Shown: positions 6,246-14,529, counted from the stretch's first letter. The stretch: 23,365 nt of DNA from Savagea sp. (GCA_030152585.1 JASLJC010000061.1:1-23365), one strand, 5' to 3'. Notes: generated from the letters alone by a model not told the origin. Translations and numbers: made by a program.

Positions 6246-8459
6246 ATGAAAAAACAACTGATCATTTGGTCTATTTTACTCGTCGTCTTTTTAAATGGTT
6301 TATTTTTATTCATATCGAAAGGTTCGTATTATTTTCATTCATCGTACGAAAAGACGTCTAATTTTAAACAAGAATGGATTGCAGAAGAAAATAAATTAGC
6401 AGATGCTCTTTTACCACAAGTTACAGTACAAGAGATTGAAAAAACGTTAAATGTATCGCAAGAAGAAATCGAGCATTATCGCCAATTTTACGGTACGTTA
6501 CAAGAGCAAAAAGAAAATATTACGAGTCAATACGATTTTGAAAAAGAAGAAGTAGAGCGACGTTTTCAAGGAAATGAAGCTACACTTGCTACTGAGAAAT
6601 TAAAAAAAGAAACGATGGCTACGTTAAAAGAAGAGTATGAAAAAAGATTAAAAGAAATTGAACAAAATTTTAAGGATGATACGACCGTCGAAAATAAAAT
6701 TAAGCGTGAACGTGCGGAAGCGGTTTATCATCATTTGAATAAAAAACGGGAACAAGGATATGCTACGCTTGACCGTGCGTTTCATTTTACGATGAAGTCA
6801 CTAGAAACAGAGGAAGTCGTTCAAAATGTTTCACATACATTTACAAAAGAGGAAGGAGCGAACTATCATCACATTGAACGTTTTACAAAACAACATCCGT
6901 TTAAAGTGAAAGCATTGCTCGTTCCATTATCAGAAATAGACATGGAGCCGTATTTGGTTGATTTTGCTGGTCGCCAACAGTACACGATTCCTAGTCGTTC
7001 GTACATTGGAAGTTACGGACTCGATTATACAGAAAAGCAAAGCGACATCGTACAACGTGCATTGAATTATCGTCAAGAGCAAGCCGGATTCTTTCTAATA
7101 ATCGGTCTTGCTGTCGGAGCGTTCCTTTTACTCGTGACAAAATATCGTTTGCCATTTCAACGTACGACCGATATGGAAGAAGCATTTCCGGCGTTACGTC
7201 GAGTACCAGTTGATATTCAAATGTTTATAATCATTGTTTTAGCGTTTATATTACGAAATCGAATATTATACAGTGACTTCCCTTATTTTATGTCACAACA
7301 TTGGTCTCGTATTTTCAATGTCATTTGGTCGGTCGGTTGGTCTGTTGCATTTGCAATCGTCTTTGTCGTTTTAGTATGGAACGTTTGGATGCGTCGTACC
7401 GAACAGTTTCGTTATGAAAAAATGTGGACGTATCGTCTCGGTCGTGCCTTTTTCGATATGTTTGAAAATCGTTCCGTAGGCGTTCAATTTTTCATATTAA
7501 GTCTCGGCTTTTTCCTTGCGGGATTCGGCTTTTTCATCGCATGGACAAGTACAGCACATATGATGATTTATCTAGTACTCGTCGTTTTATCGTCGCCTTT
7601 TTTATATCTCTTTTTACGCCGTGCCGGATATTTGAGTAAAATTTTCACAGCGACTGAAAAAATGGCAAACGGCGAACTAATTGAAAAAATACCAGTGAAA
7701 GGGAAAAATGTCGTTGCGCGACATGCCGATCATTTAAACCATTTACAAGAAGGCGTTCGTCATTCTTTAAACGAACAAGCTCGTAGTGAACGGTTAAAAA
7801 CAGAATTAATTACAAACGTTAGTCACGATTTACGTACACCGCTTACAGCAATTATTACGTACGTTGATTTATTAAAAAGTGATACGATTACAGAAGAAGA
7901 ACGTGCTAAATATGTACAAGTTTTAGACCAAAAATCAGAACGTCTCAAAGTGTTAATTGAAGATTTGTTCGAAGTATCTAAAATGGCAAGTGGTCATGCA
8001 GAATTAAGTTATCAACATGTGGATATCGTCCAACTCGTTCGACAAGCGATGGCCGAACGAGCGGAAGAAATTGAACAATCTTCGTGTGATGTTCGGATTA
8101 CATTGCCAGAAGAACCGATTGACGTCTATGTTGACGGACAGAAGTTGTGGCGTGTTTTCGATAATTTAACGACGAACGCATTGAAATATTCGTTAGAAGG
8201 AACACGTATTTATATGACGCTTGAAGATAAAGGAAATGCGGTCAAGTGGTCTGTGAAAAACGTATCTAAATACGAATTAGCGCAAAGTGCCGATCGTTTA
8301 GTAGAACGATTCCAACGAGGTGATGAATCGCGTCATACAGACGGTTCCGGGTTAGGACTTGCGATTGCGCAATCGATTGTCGATTTACACGGTGGTCAAA
8401 TGAAAATTGATATTGATGGTGACTTATTTAAAGTACATGTTACAATTCCTAAAAGATAA
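6246..8459 (+). CDS. Large multi-pass sensor histidine kinase with external coiled coil
   Basis: This 737-residue kinase pairs with the regulator just upstream; its site (GGAGG) overlaps that gene's stop codon. TM1 is at about 5-24. Residues 25-279 form a large outside region whose 85-190 part is highly charged and coiled-coil-like. Further helices lie near 280-298, 323-342, 357-381, 411-433 and 437-457, so there are about six in all. A HAMP-like linker follows (460-510). The HisKA box NVSHDLRTPLTA has phospho-acceptor H527. The ATPase domain has the N box DNLTTNALKYS (639-649) and the G box DGSGLGLAIAQS. All catalytic motifs look intact. Most VanS-like kinases have two helices and about 350-450 residues, so the sensor half is unusual. 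The ligand is unknown; a cell-envelope signal is only an inference. Confidence 0.88.
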   Translation: MKKQLIIWSILLVVFLNGLFLFISKGSYYFHSSYEKTSNFKQEWIAEENKLADALLPQVTVQEIEKTLNVSQEEIEHYRQFYGTLQEQKENITSQYDFEKEEVERRFQGNEATLATEKLKKETMATLKEEYEKRLKEIEQNFKDDTTVENKIKRERAEAVYHHLNKKREQGYATLDRAFHFTMKSLETEEVVQNVSHTFTKEEGANYHHIERFTKQHPFKVKALLVPLSEIDMEPYLVDFAGRQQYTIPSRSYIGSYGLDYTEKQSDIVQRALNYRQEQAGFFLIIGLAVGAFLLLVTKYRLPFQRTTDMEEAFPALRRVPVDIQMFIIIVLAFILRNRILYSDFPYFMSQHWSRIFNVIWSVGWSVAFAIVFVVLVWNVWMRRTEQFRYEKMWTYRLGRAFFDMFENRSVGVQFFILSLGFFLAGFGFFIAWTSTAHMMIYLVLVVLSSPFLYLFLRRAGYLSKIFTATEKMANGELIEKIPVKGKNVVARHADHLNHLQEGVRHSLNEQARSERLKTELITNVSHDLRTPLTAIITYVDLLKSDTITEEERAKYVQVLDQKSERLKVLIEDLFEVSKMASGHAELSYQHVDIVQLVRQAMAERAEEIEQSSCDVRITLPEEPIDVYVDGQKLWRVFDNLTTNALKYSLEGTRIYMTLEDKGNAVKWSVKNVSKYELAQSADRLVERFQRGDESRHTDGSGLGLAIAQSIVDLHGGQMKIDIDGDLFKVHVTIPKR

Positions 8460-8464
8460 AAAGT

Positions 8465-8501
8465 AAAAAAACCGGTTCTCTCGTGAGAGGACCGGTTTTT
8501 T
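8465..8501. terminator. Bidirectional terminator between kinase and chemoreceptor genes
   Basis: ACCGGTTCTCTC (8471-8482) pairs with GAGAGGACCGGT (8485-8496) with one G-T wobble and a two-base loop. It is flanked by an A-run and a T-run, so it can stop transcription from both convergent genes. Confidence 0.9.
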
Positions 8502-8512
8502 CGTATCGTTTA

Positions 8513-10228
8513 TTACACGTGTTGGAGCAATTCGTCGAGTAAACGGAGTACTTCGTTCGAAGCACTTTCGATTTTTTTCAACGATTCTTCAGCACCTGCT
8601 AAATCACCTGCATGGAATTGTTCAGCTGCGCGACGTGCACAATTATGAACGTCTTTATGATGTGTATCTAAATCGCGATACGCTTGTAAGTGGCCGATGC
8701 GTTCTTTCGTACGGTTGGCAAAGTACCATTGACCGAGTCGGCAGTCTTGATGTGAAACGATATCTTCTGGACGCACATTTTCGAGCCCGAGGAATAAGTT
8801 GTAAATACGCCATTTCCATAATAAGTGGTCGGCTTTCGATAATTCGAGTAAAGCTCGTGTAGAAAGACGTACATTTTGTTCTTCTAACACGTCTCCACGG
8901 AATTGATCGATTTCTAAACTTAAGTCGTAAATGGCAGAAGACGTATCGTTACCGTAAGATCTAATTTCTTCTTGTAAGCTCGTCATTTCAATCATTCGAT
9001 TGGACACTTCATCGATCGATGCTGCTTGTTGTTCTGAAATAGCTGCCGTGTTTGTAATGTCGACGTTAATCTCTTCAATGGCACGGACAATCGCAGAAAG
9101 AAGAGGAAGTGATTCTTTCGCTTCATCTGTCGCATGTCCGATAATTTTCGTCGTTTCACCGATAGAGTCGGATACGTCGTTTGAAAATGATTTTAACACT
9201 TGTACGTTCGTAGATACTTCATTTAAAGCAGACACTGTATTTTCAGCGAGATTTCGTACTTCTTGTGCTACGACTGCGAAACCTCGACCGTGTTCACCTG
9301 CACGTGCTGCTTCAATAGAAGCGTTTAAAGCGAGTAAGTTCGTCTGCGCTGCAATTTCGTTCACAAGTGTTACGACATTTTCGATATCATTGACTCGTTT
9401 TTGTAATTGATTAAATGTGTTCACAATTTCTTTAAACGTTTCTTCGGTTTTGAAAATCTCATCGAGTGTCGTTTCTAATTTTTGACGACTATCCGTTGCA
9501 TATTGAACAGAGTCCGATGTTTTTTCTGAAATACGTGTTGATGATTCTGCTACTTCGGCGATTGAGGCTGTAATTTCTTCTGTGGCAGCCGTCGCAGAAC
9601 GAATTTCATCAGTTTGACGGTCAAGTCGATAAATTAAGTCTTTCATAAACATAATTTTAGCGTTCGCTTCGACTAACTTTGACAAACCTTCAGATAAATG
9701 TTCAATAAATGTTTCAGAATATACGTTTGCGAGCACTTCGGTATCGATATTGCTCGCTTTTTGTAAACTTAAAACGAGACTTAATACGTGTTCAGGTCCA
9801 CGGAATCGAGAATGGAATTGTTTTGTAACGAACGTTTGGATTAGGAAAGCAAATTGATTAAAAATAGCAACGGCTGCACCGACTTCGATTTTAGCTCGTT
9901 GAAGTTGTTCGAAGAATTCGTAATGTTGATCAAAATATTGTTCCGTTCTCTCTTCGTTCAAAAAGCGTTTGACGTAATTTTCGATAGAATGTTTAGAAAC
10001 GCGTTCGTTCCCTTCACTCGCTTTTTGAATTTTTTCATCTAAAAATTGAATGAGTGTAGGCATTTCGTTATGCAATTGTTCTCCGATATCGCGAACGTGC
10101 GCAAAGTCTTCACGTTGAAAGGCGTGATCGTCTAAGTTTTTTTGGAAGCGACTATCTGTTTTTATGTCAGAGCCCCGTTGGAAAAAGGCTTCTGTTTGAA
10201 GTGATCGACTGGCAGAACTCATTATCAT
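8513..10228 (-). CDS. Soluble chemoreceptor: globin-like sensor, MCP domain, CZB domain
   Basis: This 571-residue methyl-accepting chemotaxis protein has no membrane segment. Residues 20-185 resemble the globin-coupled sensor domain of HemAT. In the helix where HemAT has its heme-binding His (IHLRIG), this protein reads AKIEVG with K113, so heme binding is doubtful. Residues 200-445 are the signalling coiled coil, with the hairpin tip EIAAQTNLLALNASIEAARA (291-310) that contacts CheA/CheW. Residues 455-570 are a CZB zinc-binding domain, with H468, the HQDCRLGQW segment holding C496, and the HHKDVH cluster (523-528). CZB domains of cytoplasmic receptors bind zinc and have been linked to hypochlorous acid or zinc sensing. 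It would signal to flagellar genes elsewhere. AGGAG precedes two possible ATGs, at 10228 and 10222. Confidence 0.9.
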   Translation of the reverse strand: MIMSSASRSLQTEAFFQRGSDIKTDSRFQKNLDDHAFQREDFAHVRDIGEQLHNEMPTLIQFLDEKIQKASEGNERVSKHSIENYVKRFLNEERTEQYFDQHYEFFEQLQRAKIEVGAAVAIFNQFAFLIQTFVTKQFHSRFRGPEHVLSLVLSLQKASNIDTEVLANVYSETFIEHLSEGLSKLVEANAKIMFMKDLIYRLDRQTDEIRSATAATEEITASIAEVAESSTRISEKTSDSVQYATDSRQKLETTLDEIFKTEETFKEIVNTFNQLQKRVNDIENVVTLVNEIAAQTNLLALNASIEAARAGEHGRGFAVVAQEVRNLAENTVSALNEVSTNVQVLKSFSNDVSDSIGETTKIIGHATDEAKESLPLLSAIVRAIEEINVDITNTAAISEQQAASIDEVSNRMIEMTSLQEEIRSYGNDTSSAIYDLSLEIDQFRGDVLEEQNVRLSTRALLELSKADHLLWKWRIYNLFLGLENVRPEDIVSHQDCRLGQWYFANRTKERIGHLQAYRDLDTHHKDVHNCARRAAEQFHAGDLAGAEESLKKIESASNEVLRLLDELLQHV

Positions 10229-10261
10229 TCATCTCCTATTATGTAAAGTTATCTACCTTTA

Positions 10262-10291
10262 ATAGTATCACTGAATATGTAAAATAAGCAA
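10262..10291 (-). promoter_or_regulatory. Possible sigma-A promoter of the chemoreceptor gene
   Basis: On the minus strand TTGCTT (10291-10286) and TACTAT (10267-10262) are 18 bases apart, with the start codon about 35 bases further on. No sigma-D motility promoter (TAAA, 15 bases, GCCGATAT) is visible. Moderate match only. Confidence 0.35.
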
Positions 10292-10492
10292 CATTTCCTA
10301 TATGAAAAGTTCGTAAATCGCGTCGAAACGTATGGAAAAGTAGTATAAAGGAAAAATGGCGATATAAAAGGACTAAAGTTTTAGGTTTTTCAATCTCTTC
10401 CTTATATATGTCTTTTATTAACGTTGGGAAATGATCGCTCGATTTTGAAACGTGAAAGTTGAATGTAGCTTGTAGAGACGTGACAATCATAT
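10292..10492. other. Spacer with no recognisable gene
   Basis: Together with the flanking promoter and terminator this belongs to a 348-base gap between the chemoreceptor and sodA genes. An 83-codon minus-strand frame (10239-10490) crosses it but has no ribosome site, and its product resembles nothing I know. I see no hairpin or repeat in this part. Confidence 0.5.
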
Positions 10493-10493
10493 A

Positions 10494-10541
10494 AAAAAAG
10501 TCGTACGCAAAGTCGGAGAGGACTTTTTGTACAACTTTTTT
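10494..10541 (-). terminator. Terminator of sodA
   Basis: Outer arms AAAAAAGTCGTAC (10494-10506) and GTACAACTTTTTT (10529-10541) pair with one mismatch. Inside them AAAGTC (10509-10514) pairs with GACTTT (10521-10526). Runs of A and T at both ends allow it to act on either strand; on the minus strand it closes the sodA transcript. Confidence 0.85.
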
Positions 10542-10576
10542 CTGTAGGATGAAATTATGAATTGTAAGGGGAGGTA

Positions 10577-11206
10577 TTACCCGTTAAATCGTTGGCGTCC
10601 TTTTAAAAGGCGCTCATTGACGACGTCCCAGTTTACTGTATTCCACCAGTTTTCAATAAACTCTGGACGACGGTTTTGATACTTTAAGTAGTACGCGTGC
10701 TCCCACACGTCTACGATAAGTAATGGCTCTTTACCATCTTTTAATGGCGTGTTTTGGTTTGCTGTACTTAATACTTCGAGCTCACCTTGCTCGTTCAGTA
10801 CTAACCAACCGTAACCACTCCCGAATTGGCTAATCGCAGCTTTAGACATAAGTTGTTGGAAGTTATCAAAAGAGTTGAAACGACGTTCGATCGCAGTTTT
10901 AACATCTGCTGTCGGGTCCCCGCCACCATTCGGAGACATCGACTCCCAAAATAACGTATGACAGTAATGGCCACCCCCATTATTGCGTACCGCTGTTTGG
11001 ATCGACTCTGGCACAGAATCGATATTCGTTAAAATTTCGCGAATCGACTGTTGTTTTAAATTGTCATCATTTTCAATCGCAGCATTTAATTGATTTACGT
11101 AGTTTGCATGGTGTTTCGTATGATGAATCTCTAACGTACGAGCATCCATATACGGTTCCAATGCATCTACCGCGTAAGGTAGTTTAGGTAACGTAAAAGT
11201 TGACAT
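10577..11206 (-). CDS. sodA: Manganese superoxide dismutase
   Basis: This 209-residue cytoplasmic enzyme converts superoxide to oxygen and hydrogen peroxide. The metal ligands of the Fe/Mn family are all present: H28 (in EIHHTKHH), H83 (in HYCHTLFW), D166 and H170 (in DVWEHAYY). Q151 in STANQNTPL is where Mn-type enzymes carry their second-shell glutamine, which favours manganese over iron. C82 next to a ligand His is unusual, since Asn is common at that place. The start at 11206 is decided by a near-perfect AGGAGGTGA eight bases upstream; the frame stays open for 103 codons further upstream but has no homology there. The gene is single, divergent from the glutaredoxin gene, with its own promoter (11262-11290) and terminator. 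Confidence 0.96.
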   Translation of the reverse strand: MSTFTLPKLPYAVDALEPYMDARTLEIHHTKHHANYVNQLNAAIENDDNLKQQSIREILTNIDSVPESIQTAVRNNGGGHYCHTLFWESMSPNGGGDPTADVKTAIERRFNSFDNFQQLMSKAAISQFGSGYGWLVLNEQGELEVLSTANQNTPLKDGKEPLLIVDVWEHAYYLKYQNRRPEFIENWWNTVNWDVVNERLLKGRQRFNG

Positions 11207-11261
11207 AATTTGTTTCACCTCCTCGATAGTTTCCTTCGGGAAAGAATGTTTCCCTAATGCA

Positions 11262-11290
11262 ACAATACGACAACTGTTTTGAAATTGCAA
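11262..11290 (-). promoter_or_regulatory. Sigma-A promoter of sodA
   Basis: On the minus strand TTGCAA (11290-11285) and TATTGT (11267-11262) are exactly 17 bases apart. The predicted leader is about 50 bases long and contains a small hairpin, GGGAAA/TTTCCC (11238-11254), before the ribosome site. Confidence 0.55.
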
Positions 11291-11317
11291 CTCTTTTTTT
11301 AAAATAAAGCACAAAAG

Positions 11318-11346
11318 TTGCGAATATACCCCGTGCTGTATATAGT
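11318..11346 (+). promoter_or_regulatory. Sigma-A promoter of the glutaredoxin gene
   Basis: TTGCGA (11318-11323), a 17-base spacer and TATAGT (11341-11346) make a good promoter. The start codon lies about 33 bases after the -10 box. It is back-to-back with the sodA promoter, 27 bases away. Confidence 0.65.
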
Positions 11347-11379
11347 AGAGATACGAACAAATTGGAAAGGAGAATGAAC

Positions 11380-11607
11380 ATGAAAGCAACTGTATATACA
11401 ACTTCAACGTGCCCATACTGCACGATGTTAACAGACTACTTAAAAGAGCAAGGTATTCCATTTGAAGAGGTAAACGTACAATTAGATCCTGAAGCAGGTC
11501 AACGTCTCGTTGCAACGACAGGTCAAATGGGCGTTCCCCAAACAGAAATTAACGGTCGTTGGGTTATTGGATTCGATCCAAACGGTATTCAACAAGCATT
11601 AAAATAA
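11380..11607 (+). CDS. Glutaredoxin-family protein (CPYC)
   Basis: This 75-residue small redox protein has the dithiol active site C11-P-Y-C14 near the N-terminus, a cis-proline region at GVPQTEI, and a late GRWVIGFDP stretch as in NrdH-like and YruB-like glutaredoxins. It would reduce disulfides in the cytoplasm. True NrdH proteins usually carry a different dipeptide between the cysteines, so a role with the ribonucleotide reductase at 19334-23045 is possible but not shown. The ATG at 11380 is chosen because AAAGGAG lies seven bases before it; the in-frame ATG at 11374 is too close to that site. It shares its short transcript with the 54-residue protein at 11627 and lies back-to-back with sodA, which hints at an oxidative-stress unit. 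Confidence 0.9.
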   Translation: MKATVYTTSTCPYCTMLTDYLKEQGIPFEEVNVQLDPEAGQRLVATTGQMGVPQTEINGRWVIGFDPNGIQQALK

Positions 11608-11626
11608 AAAAGAAGGAAGGGAAGAT

Positions 11627-11791
11627 ATGTTTAAGAAAAAACGTTTCGGCCCTTCCCGAACGGCTTGTTCTCTTCATACTGAAGAAGCGCAATGTCGTCG
11701 GCAACGCGGTGGCCGTTTTCAATTTGAATTGATGCATATCGGTTTACTTCTTGTTGCGCTATTTTTTATCGGCTACGAATGGTGGAGCTAA
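11627..11791 (+). CDS. Small single-pass membrane protein, 54 residues
   Basis: The gene begins with ATG after AAGGAAGGG, 19 bases past the glutaredoxin stop codon, and ends in TAA just before a strong terminator. The product has a very basic N-terminal part (MFKKKRFGPSR) with cysteines at 14 and 23, then a hydrophobic helix at about 36-50, and ends YEWWS. Basic residues before the helix predict an inside N-terminus. I do not recognise a family. The good ribosome site, the position between a gene and its terminator, and the protein-like layout support it being real. The two cysteines next to a glutaredoxin gene could mean a redox role, but that is speculation. Confidence 0.6.
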   Translation: MFKKKRFGPSRTACSLHTEEAQCRRQRGGRFQFELMHIGLLLVALFFIGYEWWS

Positions 11792-11798
11792 TAAAGAG

Positions 11799-11832
11799 GC
11801 AGATGAATGTTTGACATTCGTCTGCTTTTTTT
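11799..11832 (+). terminator. Terminator of the glutaredoxin transcript
   Basis: GCAGATGAATG (11799-11809) pairs with CATTCGTCTGC (11815-11825) with one G-T wobble and a five-base loop. Seven T follow. Confidence 0.9.
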
Positions 11833-11910
11833 GTTTTGTAAAGTTTTCGTAAAAGACTAGAAATTTCGAAAGAAAACGAGGACAATAGAAGAAATGTCAG
11901 GAGGTATCGT

Positions 11911-12594
11911 ATGATTCGAATTTTCGTTGTAGAAGATGACCCGTCTATTTTTCAGTCTCTTCAACGCGATTTATCGCAATGGGGATATGAAGTGACGGGC
12001 CCAGACGACTTTGAACAAGTGATGCGGAGTTTCGCACAAGCCGATCCCGCGCTCGTTTTACTCGATATTCAGTTACCTGCTTATGACGGTTTCCACTGGT
12101 GTCGTGAAATTCGTACAGTGTCGAAAGTGCCGATTTTATTTTTGTCATCGCGTGATCATCCGATGGATATGGTAATGGCGATGCAGCTTGGTGCAGATGA
12201 TTACGTCCAAAAACCGTTTCATATGGACGTATTACGTGCGAAAATTCAAGCACTTTTACGCCGAACGTATACGTACCATGAACAAGAAGAGACGCATTTA
12301 TTCCAATGGAACGGTGCAGTAATCGATTTGAAAAGTAATAGCGTAAGAAAAGGGGACGTGTCGATCGATTTGACGAAAAATGAATTTTTTATTTTAGCAG
12401 CACTCGTCGAGCGAGTCGATGAAATTTTATCCCGTGACGTGTTAATTCGAAAATTGTGGGATGACGAACGGTTCGTCAACGACAATACATTAACAGTCAA
12501 TGTCAATCGACTACGTCAAAAGTTAGAACCCGTCGGTTTAGACCGCGCTATTATAACGAAAAAAGGAATCGGATATATGGCGGTGACATTATGA
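11911..12594 (+). CDS. bceR: BceR-like response regulator
   Basis: This 227-residue OmpR-type regulator has phospho-acceptor D52 (in LLDIQLPAYDG), K101 in YVQKPF and a C-terminal winged helix ending KKGIGYMAV. The stretch FLSSRDHPMDMVMAMQLGAD (78-97) is typical of the BceR/YxdJ/GraR group, which pairs with intramembrane-sensing kinases and controls peptide-antibiotic ABC transporters. A strong AGGAGG stands six bases before the ATG. The kinase gene overlaps its last four bases (ATGA). The expected target is the bceAB-like pair at 14650-17296, but I could not find the inverted-repeat BceR box (TNACA, 4 bases, TGTAA) with confidence. Several paralogues share this architecture, so the symbol marks the group and not proven orthology. 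Confidence 0.88.
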   Translation: MIRIFVVEDDPSIFQSLQRDLSQWGYEVTGPDDFEQVMRSFAQADPALVLLDIQLPAYDGFHWCREIRTVSKVPILFLSSRDHPMDMVMAMQLGADDYVQKPFHMDVLRAKIQALLRRTYTYHEQEETHLFQWNGAVIDLKSNSVRKGDVSIDLTKNEFFILAALVERVDEILSRDVLIRKLWDDERFVNDNTLTVNVNRLRQKLEPVGLDRAIITKKGIGYMAVTL

Positions 12595-13661
12595 CACCGT
12601 CGCTCGTTTTTTCGTATATACGTGAACGCCGAACGTGGATTGCGTTTATTGTAGCTGTCGTTTTACTCATTAACGTCTTAATGTTTTTAGATCAAGGATT
12701 TGCGTTCGTGACAAGTGACAGTATGCTTTACTTCAATCTCGTCGTCGGTGTATCGTTTGTCGTTTTTTTTATTTGGCGGCTTTATCGTGAAACAGTCCTC
12801 ATTCGCAAGTTACTTGAAATTGAACACGTAGACAATATTGATTGGCTCGACTTTTTCGGGTCGCTCGATCGCCATTCAGAACAAGTAGTGCGTGATGTCA
12901 TTCTCGATATTGACCGAGTTTATCGCACGTATGTGACCGAAATGCGCTCAACGCACGTATTAGAATCCGATCATATCGACGCGTGGGTACACGAATTAAA
13001 AGCACCACTTACTGCGATGCGATTAACGATGGACCGTCACCGACACGAGCCAGCGATTCAGTCGTTAGAAAGCGATTGGTTACGACTTCATTTATTACTC
13101 GATGAGCAGTTGTATTTGTCTCGACTCGGTACGATTTCATCTGATTATGTGTTAGAAAAAGTGACGTTGTATCCGCTCATTACACAAGAAATTCGTCTGA
13201 TTGCTTCGTGGTGTTTTGAAAAAAATATAGCGATCGAAGTCGAAGGAGATGAAGAACTTGTCGCTTTAACCGATTCGCGGTGGTGGATGTTCGTTTTCCG
13301 TCAGTTGTTAACGAATGCGGTGAAATATAGTCCAGAAGGAAGTACGATTACTGTGACGTTAACGACGATTAAACAATTTCCTGCCGTTCGGTTAAAAGAT
13401 GAAGGACGAGGTATTCCGAGAGAAGATATTCCGCGATTATTTGAACGAGGCTTCACTGGAACGAAAGGACGTCGCTCGAATGCGGCGACAGGTCTCGGTT
13501 TATATTTAGTCGATATAATCAGTCGTCGTATCGGTTTACGTTTAGCGCTTCAAACAGAAGTAGGAGAAGGGACGGAATGGACGATTACATTTACGAAATC
13601 GAATGCGTACGATGAAGTATTCGAACGGAACGATTCGTCTTCAGAAACGTCTCTATTATGA
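12591..13661 (+). CDS. bceS: BceS-like intramembrane-sensing histidine kinase
   Basis: This 356-residue kinase has two closely spaced N-terminal helices (about 15-33 and 45-63) with an outside loop of only about a dozen residues, the hallmark of BceS-type kinases that sense through their ABC transporter. The phospho-acceptor is H134 in WVHELKAPLTAMRL. The ATPase domain has LLTNAVKYS (N box), LKDEGRGIP (G1) and GLGLYL (G2). It follows the regulator with an ATGA overlap, so the two are translationally coupled. In the known systems BceAB flux is passed to the kinase in a membrane complex; here the partner would be the permease at 15404-17296. The C-terminus is a little longer than usual, with a polar tail. 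Confidence 0.88.
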   Translation: MTPSLVFSYIRERRTWIAFIVAVVLLINVLMFLDQGFAFVTSDSMLYFNLVVGVSFVVFFIWRLYRETVLIRKLLEIEHVDNIDWLDFFGSLDRHSEQVVRDVILDIDRVYRTYVTEMRSTHVLESDHIDAWVHELKAPLTAMRLTMDRHRHEPAIQSLESDWLRLHLLLDEQLYLSRLGTISSDYVLEKVTLYPLITQEIRLIASWCFEKNIAIEVEGDEELVALTDSRWWMFVFRQLLTNAVKYSPEGSTITVTLTTIKQFPAVRLKDEGRGIPREDIPRLFERGFTGTKGRRSNAATGLGLYLVDIISRRIGLRLALQTEVGEGTEWTITFTKSNAYDEVFERNDSSSETSLL

Positions 13662-13692
13662 CAATTTATTTAGAAAAGGTGGACAAGCTCGC

Positions 13693-14526
13693 ATGAGTGT
13701 AGAAATATGGATGTTAGTAAAAGCAATTATTCTCGGCTTTGTAGAAGGAATGACAGAGTTTGCACCGGTGTCATCAACGGGACATTTAATTATCGTCGAT
13801 GATATGTGGTTGAAGTCTGAACAATTTTTAGGGCAATATTCTGCCAATACGTTTAAAATTGTCATTCAACTCGGTTCGATTTTAGCCGTCGTCATCGTTT
13901 TTTGGAAACGACTGTTTAGTTTAATCGGATTTTATAATGAATCGGGTCGTCCGATGCGTGAACGATTTAATTTAATGCACGTGATCATCGGAATGTTACC
14001 CGCTGTCGTCGTCGGTTTTGCATTGAAAGATTTTATCGACGATTATTTATTTAGTGTTGAAACGGTCATTTATGCGTTAGTCGCCGGTTCGATTTTAATG
14101 TTAGCTGCAGATAAGTTCGGATCGGCGACACCTCGCGTGACGAGCTTAGATCAAATTACGTATCGTCAAGCGTTTGCTGTCGGGCTCGTTCAAACGTTAT
14201 CGCTTTGGCCGGGGTTTTCGCGCAGTGGGGCGACGATTTCCGGTGGTGTGTTACTCGGGATGAATCATCGAACGGCCGCAGACTTTACTTTTATTATGGC
14301 TGTGCCGATTATGGCAGGAGCGAGTCTCGTGTCGGTAGTGAAAAATTGGGAACATATGGCGATGGATCATATCGGTTTTTACGCGGCAGGTTTTATTAGT
14401 GCGTTCATTTTCTCTTTAATTTCGATTCGTTTCTTCTTGAAATTAATTTCGAAAATTAAACTTGCACCGTTTGCGTATTATCGTCTCGTACTTGCAGCTG
14501 TACTTGCGTATATCGTCTTCTTTTAA
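13693..14526 (+). CDS. uppP: Undecaprenyl-diphosphate phosphatase (UppP/BacA)
   Basis: This 277-residue multi-pass enzyme dephosphorylates undecaprenyl pyrophosphate, recycling the lipid carrier for peptidoglycan and removing the target of bacitracin. Key motifs are present: E18 and E22 in GFVEGMTEFAPVSSTGHL (15-32) and the second motif PGFSRSG (173-179). The frame is open further upstream to 13603, but the ATG at 13693 starts the conserved protein and has AAAGGTGG about ten bases before it. It begins 31 bases after the bceS stop codon and ends before a strong terminator, so it is co-transcribed with the two-component genes and separated from the ABC transporter genes. Its place inside a Bce-type island suggests it is a regulated resistance copy, though it may also be the housekeeping one. 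Confidence 0.93.
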   Translation: MSVEIWMLVKAIILGFVEGMTEFAPVSSTGHLIIVDDMWLKSEQFLGQYSANTFKIVIQLGSILAVVIVFWKRLFSLIGFYNESGRPMRERFNLMHVIIGMLPAVVVGFALKDFIDDYLFSVETVIYALVAGSILMLAADKFGSATPRVTSLDQITYRQAFAVGLVQTLSLWPGFSRSGATISGGVLLGMNHRTAADFTFIMAVPIMAGASLVSVVKNWEHMAMDHIGFYAAGFISAFIFSLISIRFFLKLISKIKLAPFAYYRLVLAAVLAYIVFF

Positions 14527-14529
14527 TCG

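Noticed and set aside
9000..9410. Plus-strand 136-codon frame opposite the chemoreceptor gene
   Set aside because: It mirrors the conserved MCP signalling region in another frame; codon pattern and homology belong to the minus strand.
10239..10490. Minus-strand 83-codon frame between the chemoreceptor and sodA genes
   Set aside because: No Shine-Dalgarno sequence, no known family, and it crosses the likely chemoreceptor promoter.
11207..11515. N-terminal extension of sodA by 103 codons
   Set aside because: The frame stays open, but the perfect ribosome site and family homology both begin at 11206, and the extension would overlap the promoters of both divergent genes.
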